A stretch of 20,954 nucleotides of DNA from the NCBI GenBank assembly GCA_025449435.1, contig JANWJO010000010.1, forward strand, positions 1-20,954, read 5' to 3'. The notes below the pieces were generated by a model that was not told the DNA's origin, made no database searches, and saw nothing but the letters and a program-made list of their open reading frames with translations. Of the stretch, positions 14,668-20,954 are shown in pieces. The position numbers were made by a program, and so were the translations under genes. Numbering within the stretch: the first letter of the stretch is position 1; each line of letters starts with the position of its first letter. This DNA is from Chloroflexota bacterium (lineage in GTDB: Bacteria > Chloroflexota > UBA4733).

Positions 14668-15630
14668 TTGGCGCAAGCAGAAGGCGGCAGCCAGTTGCTG
14701 CCACTCATCGTGGTGGTGGGTCCAACAGCGTCTGGTAAAACCCGGCTGGCGCTTCACTTGGCCGAACAACTGGGCGGCGATCTTGTAGGCGCCGATGCTC
14801 GACAGGTGTATGCGCGCCTGGATATTGGCACAGGCAAGGCGACGCCAGCGGAACTGGATGGGATTGCCCATCATCTCTTGAGTGTGGCAGACCCGTCCGC
14901 ATCGTTTAGTGTGCACGACTATGCAGCACTGGCCCATCAAGCTATCGATGGGGTGATTGCGCGCGGCCGGCTCCCACTCCTGGTAGGCGGCACAGGTCTC
15001 TACATCCGCGCTGTGGTAGACGCATTCGAGCCTCCTCAAGTGCCGCCGCAACCCGAACTGCGAGCGCGGCTTGAACGGCAATGGAGGCAGGAGGGCCCGG
15101 CAACCGTCCAAGCACAACTGGCGGCCCTGGACCACGTCGCCTATAGCACGATAGATCTCCACAACTCGCGACGCGTCATCCGCGCCATCGAGGTGTCGCT
15201 CGTGAGCGGACGTCCCTTTTCGGAGCAACGGAGGGCCGGCGCAACGCGCTACCATCCCCTGATCATCGGCCTGCGCGCCAGCCGGGAACATCTCCAGCAT
15301 CTGGCCAGAGAGCGGATCGAGGAGATGGTGCGCAAAGGGTTTCTGGGGGAGGTCCGGCAGTTGCTCCACAATGGGTACGACTTCACGCTGCCGGCGTTTA
15401 GCGCGGTGGGCTATCGTGAGCTTGCCGGTGTCGTAACGGGCGAATTGTCGCTGGACGAAGCGCTATGCCGTATCGAACGCGCCACGTTTGCCTACCAAAA
15501 GCGCCAAATGACTTGGTTCCAGGCCGATGACCGCATACAGTGGTTTGACGTAGCCGAGGTCGAGTCGATGGTGCGCGCCATAACGCTGGCCAGCGAGTGG
15601 CTCCAAGCTTTTGCCACTGCCCCACGCTGA
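14668..15630 (+). CDS. miaA: tRNA dimethylallyltransferase MiaA
   Basis: A 320-residue enzyme that transfers a dimethylallyl group to N6 of A37 in tRNAs reading UNN codons. The P-loop is GPTASGKT at 18-25. The substrate segment reads DARQVYARLDIGTGKAT, where most MiaA proteins have DSxQVYxxxDIGTAKP; the Ser-to-Ala change is slightly unusual. GGTGLYIRA, HNSRRVIRAIE, VGYRE and the QKRQMTWF tail are all typical. Start: the TTG at 14668 begins one base after the mutL stop and has GGAAG five bases upstream. A GTG at 14629 inside mutL is an alternative. It is translated together with mutL. It converges on the four-helix membrane protein gene with 22 bases between stops. Confidence 0.96.
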   Translation: MAQAEGGSQLLPLIVVVGPTASGKTRLALHLAEQLGGDLVGADARQVYARLDIGTGKATPAELDGIAHHLLSVADPSASFSVHDYAALAHQAIDGVIARGRLPLLVGGTGLYIRAVVDAFEPPQVPPQPELRARLERQWRQEGPATVQAQLAALDHVAYSTIDLHNSRRVIRAIEVSLVSGRPFSEQRRAGATRYHPLIIGLRASREHLQHLARERIEEMVRKGFLGEVRQLLHNGYDFTLPAFSAVGYRELAGVVTGELSLDEALCRIERATFAYQKRQMTWFQADDRIQWFDVAEVESMVRAITLASEWLQAFATAPR

Positions 15631-15652
15631 CCTATTGAACAAGCCTCAATTG

Positions 15653-16099
15653 CTACGGGACGGCTTGGTGCTGACGCTTGAACAGCAAGACGACCACGAA
15701 CAATGGAAGCACGAGCCCCGTCACCAGCTCCATCAACCCCACTGGTTCGTGATGGGGCAGCAACCAACCAGCCACGGCGCCGAGTGACATAAAGATCATG
15801 CATATGATCGTTCCGGCGATGCCCCACTTCTTGTCCCGCAGGACGCCGGAGCCAATCGTGAGTAGCATCAGGCTCGCACCGATGCCAAGAAGAGCAGGCA
15901 AGCCAAGAGCAACATGCCCGGAAGTTACCCGCACAATGATGGCGGGAGTGAGGTTCGTGGCGATTCCCAGTGCACCCTGAAGCACGATGAACATGAAAAT
16001 GAGTTCGCGGCGGGTGATATCGGCGTCGCCGCGCGTAGCTCGCGAACCTACACGTGCGCTTACGTCCAACGAGATGTCGGTTGCGGTGAGCGTGGCCAT
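15653..16099 (-). CDS. Small four-helix membrane protein, function unknown
   Basis: A 148-residue hydrophobic protein. After a polar N-terminus of about 30 residues there are four predicted transmembrane segments, about 33-58, 61-85, 91-113 and 119-141, and a short basic tail (FKRQHQAVP). I do not recognise a family motif. ATG at 16099 has a strong AAGGAG eight bases upstream. It lies 38 bases after the His/Cys-domain membrane protein on the same strand, so the two are probably co-expressed. It may be a partner subunit of that protein, but nothing in its own sequence shows this. Confidence 0.8.
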   Translation of the reverse strand: MATLTATDISLDVSARVGSRATRGDADITRRELIFMFIVLQGALGIATNLTPAIIVRVTSGHVALGLPALLGIGASLMLLTIGSGVLRDKKWGIAGTIICMIFMSLGAVAGWLLPHHEPVGLMELVTGLVLPLFVVVLLFKRQHQAVP

Positions 16100-16137
16100 G
16101 TTCTGTTCTCCTTTTGTCCTTTCAAACGCCTGCTAAC

Positions 16138-17319
16138 CTACGAATTGGCAAGTTGCCGCAGATACGCCTGATCGATGTCGCCAAACTGCCCTGTTGGATT
16201 GGGGACCAACCACACGTGCACCATATAGCCGGACTGGAACAGCCCACTGCCAAATGGACAGGTGCCGAAGGGTGTGCCGAATCCGGCGATCTGCCCGGTT
16301 AGCCGCACGCAGATGTTGTCGTGACGGTGCCATTCGATCAGCGGGCCACCTGTGGGCGGCGGTAGGTTGTTGCCATGCGTGATGTACAGGACACCAATGA
16401 GCTTTTGCCCGCTCTTGGTGTCGACGTACACGAGCGACTCAGGTTTGGCGGGGTTGAGTGTGGTTGGTCCCGCCATATTCGACGGGTTGAGAAAGTGTTC
16501 GGCGAGGCCAATGCCAGGTGTCGTACCGCGGTAGCCAGCGGCTTCGGCCACCGCCAGATTCTGATATTGGGCAGTGTCCGCCTTGGTCTGCGCAACCAGC
16601 GTCTGTGCCGCCAATATGTCGGCAGCGGTGGGCTGACCCGTGCGCGTATCCACCTGGGTGAACCCGTTAGATGCCGTATTGCCAGGGGAGGCATCGTGCT
16701 GGTGGCCACCGCCGTTCCGTAACGTAGCCGCCCAAGCGCCTACGGTGAGCGCGCTGCTCACCGCGACGATAGTGACCGTAGCCAGCACCCATTTGGCGTC
16801 CCACGCAAGTTGTCGTGACGGATCACGGCGCGGCAGGAGCAACATGCCAAGTGTGAGCAGTTCGAGCCCCATGGCCAGAATGCCTACCTGGTCGACCGAC
16901 TCTCTCCCGGCGAGAACAAACAAGGTGTAGAACAGCGGGGTGGCGGCCGTGAGCGCAATAGCGGGCGCACGCCACCAGCGCCAGGTGAACACCAAACCCG
17001 TACACAGCGCAAAAGCACTGGCGTTGAGTACGAAGAGGCGCTGGAATTGCGGCTCGTCGCCGTGTGCCGGCACGAGCCCCAGGTGAAGCAAGCCAGCGCC
17101 CAGGAGCAGCAAGGCAATCAGCCGGGAACGTCCGTCGGCCTGATCGATGGATCGAAGCAACGCTTCGGCAGGGGCGGAACCCAAGCGTGCCAGGTGCTTG
17201 ATCGCCGCTAGCATCAACCACGCGACGGCAGGCGTGGCGAGGAGCGCAGATAACGCCAGTTGGTGATCGCTATCGATGCTGTTAGTTCCCGTTGCAAGCA
17301 ACCACCCTGCATGTGCCAT
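16138..17319 (-). CDS. Six-helix membrane protein with extracytoplasmic His/Cys-rich domain of unknown function
   Basis: A 393-residue protein. About six transmembrane helices fill residues 18-199, including HLGLVPAH at 79-86, where two His lie near a membrane face. The remaining 190 residues should lie outside the cytoplasm. They begin with a flexible segment containing HQHD and go on to a conserved-looking domain: QYQNLAVAEAAGY, LAEHFLNP (His275), WHRHDNIC (His331, His333, Cys337), a Cys354 in FGTCPFGS, and YMVHVWLVPNPTGQF (His368). The same His/Cys pattern occurs, from memory, in uncharacterised actinobacterial and Chloroflexota proteins; metal binding is an inference. ATG at 17319 has GGAG five bases upstream; ATG 17322 and GTG 17325 are in frame just before it. 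It follows the histidine kinase gene on the same strand, about 110 bases downstream, and precedes the four-helix protein. Confidence 0.85.
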   Translation of the reverse strand: MAHAGWLLATGTNSIDSDHQLALSALLATPAVAWLMLAAIKHLARLGSAPAEALLRSIDQADGRSRLIALLLLGAGLLHLGLVPAHGDEPQFQRLFVLNASAFALCTGLVFTWRWWRAPAIALTAATPLFYTLFVLAGRESVDQVGILAMGLELLTLGMLLLPRRDPSRQLAWDAKWVLATVTIVAVSSALTVGAWAATLRNGGGHQHDASPGNTASNGFTQVDTRTGQPTAADILAAQTLVAQTKADTAQYQNLAVAEAAGYRGTTPGIGLAEHFLNPSNMAGPTTLNPAKPESLVYVDTKSGQKLIGVLYITHGNNLPPPTGGPLIEWHRHDNICVRLTGQIAGFGTPFGTCPFGSGLFQSGYMVHVWLVPNPTGQFGDIDQAYLRQLANS

Positions 17320-17415
17320 CATCACTCCACATCACTTCTCGGGCGCAGACTCGCACCGGCAGTTGCAATTACCGTAGTGCCGTGGAGTAAGAGTGGCTTG
17401 TGACGACCATAAGGA

Positions 17416-17431
17416 AAGGGTAAGAGCCCTT
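17416..17431 (-). terminator. Weak hairpin at the end of the histidine kinase gene
   Basis: AAGGG at 17416-17420 pairs with CCCTT at 17427-17431 across a six-base loop, overlapping the kinase stop codon. On the minus strand it is followed by TCCTTATGG, a poor T-tract. It may weaken, but probably does not block, read-through into the membrane protein genes. Confidence 0.3.
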
Positions 17432-18878
17432 AACTGGCCACAGTAGCGGCAGTTGCTGTCACGTTGGCGGCGATGGACTCCACTGGCAGGACCAAGGTAA
17501 AGGTCGCACCACCGACATCATTGTTGGTAGCCGTGAGCGTACCGCCGTGATCCGTGGCGATCCAGCGTGCGATGGCAAGTCCAAGCCCGGACCCTGCCTG
17601 GCTGCGCGATGGACTGGCTTGAAAGAAGCGATCGAACACGCGCTCCAGGTCGGCTGGCGGAATGCCAGGACCGTCATCGGCCACGACGAGGCACACGTGG
17701 TTCGACTCAACGACAACACGGACCCACACCTGCCCGCCTGGCCGCGCATGCTGGCCAACGTTATCCAGGAGGATGAACACCAGACGCCGCAAGGCGTCCT
17801 CATTACCTTCGACGGTGGCACTCGCCAATGGACCAGCGTGAACGACTTCCGCCGGATACAACTGCCCGAACTGCTCCAGTGAGCTGGTGGTGATCTGGTC
17901 AAGTCTGGCTGGCGCCCGCGGCAATTGGAAGCCGGTCCCGTTGCGTGCGAGCAGCAGCAGGTCATCGAGTAGGCGGGTCATGCGAGCTGCCTCCGCGACC
18001 ATATCCTCAAGGGCATGCCGCGTGTCGGCCTCGTTCGCCTCCGGGTGGGCGAGCAAGAAGCCAGCGTTGCCGCGCAGCGTCGTGAGCGGTGTGCGCAGCT
18101 CGTGCGACGCGTCGGCGGTGAAGCGCTGCTGGGCATCCAGGGCAGATGCTACTTGCATATAGGCCACTTCCAGCCGCTCCAGCATATGGTTAAAGCTGGT
18201 GGCTAACGCACCGATCTCGTCATGCGGGTTGGGCGGCTGAAGGCGTCGTGAGAGATCTGAAGCCGCTCCAATAGCATCGGCGGTCATGCGGATGCTGGCG
18301 AGTGGCTGCAAGGCCCGACCCGCCACCACCCAACTCGCAACCAGCGCAACCACCAAGCTGAAGCCGGCAGACCACAGCAGGAACCGGCGCAGTCCGAGCC
18401 GTTGCGCTTGCGAGAGCGCCGACGGCTGGGCGGCGACCACCCAACCGCTGATCGAGACATCGGGCCGGGACCACGTCAGGACGACGGCATCCAGTTGAAG
18501 CCCTCCCTCCACCGTGAAGTGGGCCAGACGTGGTTGGAGGCTGCTCGCCTGACGCAGCACTTCGGTACTGATGACGGGGACTTGCCCGTCGATGATCCCC
18601 GTTGACGACAGCACCCGCCCCTGTTCATCGATAACTACGATGAATCCGCCCGGACTCGTACGCACGTCCCCGGCAGCCAGTGGCGGTCGCGGCGTGAGGT
18701 CCGCCGGAGCGGCACGTTGGAGCGTTGCAACCGTTGACTGGGCCCTTAACGTGAGGTCGTGCACTTCCTGGCCGTTACCGCCAACTACAGACAGCACGTA
18801 GACGAGCAAGCCGAACACCAGGAGAGCACTGGCAACGGTCGATGCTGTGAATAGCGCCAGCCGTGCTCGAAAGGTCAC
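17430..18878 (-). CDS. Two-component sensor histidine kinase (MprB-like)
   Basis: A 482-residue membrane sensor that phosphorylates the response regulator encoded just before it. The N-terminal helix (about 7-33) and a second helix (about 155-178) enclose an extracytoplasmic sensor region of about 120 residues. A HAMP linker follows (about 179-232), then HisKA with SHELRTPL, where His249 is the phospho-acceptor. The HATPase domain has the N-box LLDNVGQHARPGG, G1 ADDGPGIP, F-box FDRFFQ and G2 GSGLGLAI, so it looks fully active. The sensor region shows no recognised fold. GTG at 18878 has GAGGAG five bases upstream and overlaps the regulator's TGA by four bases (GTGA), which implies translational coupling. 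The stimulus is unknown; the cell envelope is a guess from MprB relatives. Confidence 0.95.
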   Translation of the reverse strand: MTFRARLALFTASTVASALLVFGLLVYVLSVVGGNGQEVHDLTLRAQSTVATLQRAAPADLTPRPPLAAGDVRTSPGGFIVVIDEQGRVLSSTGIIDGQVPVISTEVLRQASSLQPRLAHFTVEGGLQLDAVVLTWSRPDVSISGWVVAAQPSALSQAQRLGLRRFLLWSAGFSLVVALVASWVVAGRALQPLASIRMTADAIGAASDLSRRLQPPNPHDEIGALATSFNHMLERLEVAYMQVASALDAQQRFTADASHELRTPLTTLRGNAGFLLAHPEANEADTRHALEDMVAEAARMTRLLDDLLLLARNGTGFQLPRAPARLDQITTSSLEQFGQLYPAEVVHAGPLASATVEGNEDALRRLVFILLDNVGQHARPGGQVWVRVVVESNHVCLVVADDGPGIPPADLERVFDRFFQASPSRSQAGSGLGLAIARWIATDHGGTLTATNNDVGGATFTLVLPVESIAANVTATAATVAS

Positions 18879-19552
18879 ACTGGCTCCTCGCGCATCACAA
18901 AGCCAACGCCGCGCACGGTGTGGATGACACGGGACGCGCCATCATGCTCGAGTTTCTGGCGCAGGTAGCCGACATACACGTCCACCACATTGGTCGACAC
19001 GTCAAGCTCACCCTCCCACACGGTATCAAGTAGTTGCTCGCGCGTGAGTACCCGCCGGGCCGATCGCATAAAGCACTCCAGCAAGCGGAACTCGCGTGCC
19101 GTGAGCTGCAGTGGATGTCCACCCCGCCTGGCTTCATGCGCCCTAGCGTCGAGCTCGACACCGGCCACGCGCACGACAAAAGGATCGGTCACGCCGCGCC
19201 TGCGCAATAATGCCCGCACCCGTGCCAGCATCTCTTCGGTCGCAAACGGCTTGACGACATAGTCATCGGCGCCGCTATCCAGGCCCCGGACGCGATCACT
19301 GGTGCTGTCGCGCGCGGTGAGCATGAGCACAGGCACATCGCTGTCTCGACGCAACTTCCGGCACAGATCAATGCCATCGAATCCAGGGAGCATGACATCC
19401 AGAATGCATAGGTCGGGTGACGTCGTCACGGCTTGGTGCAGTCCATGTGGTCCGTCATTCACCACATCGACCTGGTAGCCCTCGTAGCGCAAGGTGCGCT
19501 CGAGCACGGCGGCAAGCCGCTGATCGTCCTCGACCACCAAGATGCGCGGCAT
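18875..19552 (-). CDS. OmpR/PhoB-family response regulator (MprA-like)
   Basis: A 225-residue transcription factor. The receiver domain (about 1-118) has the acidic pocket Glu8-Asp9-Asp10, the phospho-acceptor Asp52 in [12 protein letters not shown], the Thr of LMLTARD and the Lys of VVKPF. The C-terminal winged helix (about 128-225) shows [25 protein letters not shown] and [12 protein letters not shown] with the closing RGVGFVM. ATG at 19552 is chosen because GAGGA lies five bases upstream; TTG at 19564 would add four residues. It is the first gene of the operon with the histidine kinase and probably autoregulates. A 12-bp palindrome lies about 40 bases upstream. Likely targets include the following membrane protein genes or the divergent reductase. 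Confidence 0.96.
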   Translation of the reverse strand: MPRILVVEDDQRLAAVLERTLRYEGYQVDVVNDGPHGLHQAVTTSPDLCILDVMLPGFDGIDLCRKLRRDSDVPVLMLTARDSTSDRVRGLDSGADDYVVKPFATEEMLARVRALLRRRGVTDPFVVRVAGVELDARAHEARRGGHPLQLTAREFRLLECFMRSARRVLTREQLLDTVWEGELDVSTNVVDVYVGYLRQKLEHDGASRVIHTVRGVGFVMREEPV

Positions 19553-19592
19553 CGGTGTCCTCAACAGTTCAAGGGAGTACTCTTGCCATTGT

Positions 19593-19604
19593 GCCGCATG
19601 CGGC
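19593..19604. promoter_or_regulatory. Perfect 12-bp palindrome upstream of the two-component operon
   Basis: GCCGCATGCGGC is self-complementary and sits immediately upstream of a CACAAT box (minus strand, 19588-19593) facing the response regulator gene. It lies in the divergent region shared with the second aldo/keto reductase. OmpR-type regulators normally bind direct repeats, so another factor, or chance, is equally possible. Confidence 0.35.
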
Positions 19605-19688
19605 CCGTGGCTGGTCGAGCCTACACAAGCCCAGGGATTCTGGCATCACCGGGCACATTCGCGGGAGCGCCAGATGTGTCGTGGGCGC

Positions 19689-19694
19689 TATACT
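19689..19694 (+). promoter_or_regulatory. Putative -10 box of the second aldo/keto reductase gene
   Basis: TATACT matches five of six consensus bases and lies 55 bases before the ATG at 19750. The -35 region is not distinct. Confidence 0.4.
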
Positions 19695-19749
19695 CAACGC
19701 TGGGCACTCACCTCGTGACAAGCTGACACGCAAGACAAGGAGCGCTGAC

Positions 19750-20607
19750 ATGCTGCCGACCATGCAATTTGGACGCACCGGGCACCAGAGCACGCGCACC
19801 GTTTTTGGCGCGGCCGCCTTGGGGAACGTTTCCCAGGACGACACTGATCGCACGATGGAAACCATCCTCAAGTTTGGCGTTAATCACATCGACACGGCGG
19901 CGAGCTATGGCGATTCTGAAATCCGGCTCGGCCCCTGGCTGGCGCGCATGCGCAACCAGTTCTTCCTAGCCACCAAGACCGGCGACCGCACGTACCAGGC
20001 CGCCAAGGACTCGATTCACCGCTCACTCGAACGCATGCGGGTGTCCAACATCGATCTTATTCAACTGCACAACCTTGCACTGTTGGAGGAATGGGAAGTA
20101 GCGATGGGGCCCGACGGCGCTCTACGCGCGGCCGTCGAAGCCAAACAGGAGGGATTAGTGCGGTTTATCGGCGTAACCGGCCACGGGCTGGGCATCGCCA
20201 AGATGCACTTGCGGTCTTTGCAGCACTACGACTTTGACACGGTGCTGCTTCCGTACAACTATCCGCTCATGCAAAATCGAGAGTACGCGGCCGACTTCGA
20301 GGCGCTACTCAAGGTATGCCAGGAGCGTAACGTTGGTGTACAAACCATTAAAGCCATCACACAAGCACCGTGGGGCGAACGCACGCACACGGCTTCGACG
20401 TGGTATGAGCCCTTGCGCGACCAGCGCGACATCGACATGGCAGTGAATTGGGTGCTTGGTAGGCCCAACGTCACGCTCAACACGGTGGGCGACATCACCA
20501 TCTTGCCTAAGGTGCTTGATGCGGCCACGCGGCTGGGTGCGCGACCAACCGATGCCCAAATGGATGAGTTGGTGAACTCGCTCAATATGGCGCCGTTGTT
20601 CGTATAG
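19750..20607 (+). CDS. Aldo/keto reductase, second and divergent type
   Basis: A 285-residue TIM-barrel oxidoreductase. The catalytic tetrad is present: Asp48 and Tyr53 ([12 protein letters not shown]), Lys76 (LATKTGDR) and His107 (IQLHNL). It is about 50 residues shorter than the reductase at 2412 and resembles the oxidoreductase group often annotated as predicted AKRs in Chloroflexota. The C-terminal half keeps the barrel strands ([22 protein letters not shown]), but the usual cofactor-phosphate signature near the end is replaced by [17 protein letters not shown] at 19750 has AAGGAG nine bases upstream; the frame stays open far upstream but would run antisense through the response regulator gene, so that extension is rejected. 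It is divergent from the two-component operon. Substrate unknown. Confidence 0.9.
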   Translation: MLPTMQFGRTGHQSTRTVFGAAALGNVSQDDTDRTMETILKFGVNHIDTAASYGDSEIRLGPWLARMRNQFFLATKTGDRTYQAAKDSIHRSLERMRVSNIDLIQLHNLALLEEWEVAMGPDGALRAAVEAKQEGLVRFIGVTGHGLGIAKMHLRSLQHYDFDTVLLPYNYPLMQNREYAADFEALLKVCQERNVGVQTIKAITQAPWGERTHTASTWYEPLRDQRDIDMAVNWVLGRPNVTLNTVGDITILPKVLDAATRLGARPTDAQMDELVNSLNMAPLFV

Positions 20608-20645
20608 GCCGCGCTTAAGCGACCCGCCCGATCTGGCCCGACACG

Positions 20646-20954
20646 TTAGGGCGGCGCCTGAAGTGCAGCCAGCACGACCGACCGGTACATCCGGTCCACC
20701 TCGATATAACCGAGTTCGGCGAGGGCGTCGGGCGGCGTCGGCATGGCCAACGTCGCGTCTCGCGTGCCGTTGCGGTAGAGCGCCCACCGTTGCTGTCCTG
20801 GTTGGAGAGGAACGGCACTCGAGATCGGCACTGCCAGTGACCCTGTGATCGGTAGCACCGGCCACGCTTGGGGTGAACCTGTCTGGCCGTCCTCACCTGC
20901 TATTCCAGCGATATGAGCCCCCGCCCACCAGTGGCGTTTTGTGAGCTCAGGGGA
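20646..20954 (-). CDS. 3' end of an unidentified protein-coding gene
   Basis: The minus-strand frame is open from the window edge to a TAA at 20646, giving the last 102 residues of a larger protein. Compared with the other frames here it has the best codon pattern (third-position GC) and an ordinary amino-acid mix, with YRNGTRDATLAMP, ELGYIEVDRMYRSVVLAAL and a closing QAPP. No family motif is recognised. It converges on the second aldo/keto reductase with 38 bases between stops. An internal GTG at 20858 could be mistaken for a start, but the frame continues upstream without a stop. Confidence 0.55.
   Translation of the reverse strand, partial: SPELTKRHWWAGAHIAGIAGEDGQTGSPQAWPVLPITGSLAVPISSAVPLQPGQQRWALYRNGTRDATLAMPTPPDALAELGYIEVDRMYRSVVLAALQAPP

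Noticed and set aside
19417..19749. N-terminal extension of the second aldo/keto reductase
   Set aside because: The frame is open upstream but overlaps the response regulator gene on the other strand, and the family fold starts at the ATG with a good Shine-Dalgarno.
20612..20621. Palindrome CGCTTAAGCG between convergent stops
   Set aside because: It has no loop and no T-tract, so it cannot act as an intrinsic terminator; the length is compatible with chance.
1..20954. CRISPR array, tRNA/rRNA genes, insertion sequence, toxin-antitoxin or defence system
   Set aside because: No regularly spaced repeats, cloverleaf sequences, transposase motifs or known defence domains were found in either strand.

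Overview
The window looks like chromosomal DNA of a GC-rich bacterium, most likely a Chloroflexota. The evidence is indirect: a PASTA-domain kinase-like protein with a long Thr/Pro linker, an HD-GYP/LuxR-type protein, a core-only MetE-like methyltransferase, frequent GTG and TTG starts, and a mutL-miaA pair. No insertion sequence, phage gene, CRISPR array, tRNA or rRNA was recognised. I count 18 protein-coding genes, the first and last cut by the window edges.

Left part (1-6403): a truncated HD-GYP/LuxR-type regulator and a NarK-like nitrate/nitrite transporter, both on the minus strand. A small metabolic cassette follows: an aldo/keto reductase, a divergent GntR/FCD regulator, a Gfo/Idh/MocA dehydrogenase, and a convergent MetE-like zinc methyltransferase. 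A perfect 16-bp palindrome lies between the reductase and the GntR gene and is a good candidate for the regulator's operator.

Middle part (6472-15630): a membrane pseudokinase with three PASTA domains has lost the residues needed for phosphotransfer. Divergent from it is a HAD phosphatase-tsaC pair. An MFS carrier and a NirB/rubredoxin-reductase-like flavoprotein follow on the minus strand. The mutL-miaA operon then runs on the plus strand. TsaC and MiaA both serve modification of A37 in tRNA.

Right part (15653-20954): four minus-strand genes in a row encode an OmpR-family response regulator, its histidine kinase (4-bp gene overlap), a six-helix membrane protein with an extracytoplasmic His/Cys-rich domain of unknown function, and a four-helix membrane protein. 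The two membrane proteins may be the output of the two-component system or may be sensed by it. A second aldo/keto reductase diverges from the regulator, and the 3' end of an unidentified gene closes the window.

I do not see a clear-cut new defence or mobile system. The least explained parts are the His/Cys membrane protein next to the two-component system, the PASTA pseudokinase, and the palindrome-controlled sugar or C1 cassette.
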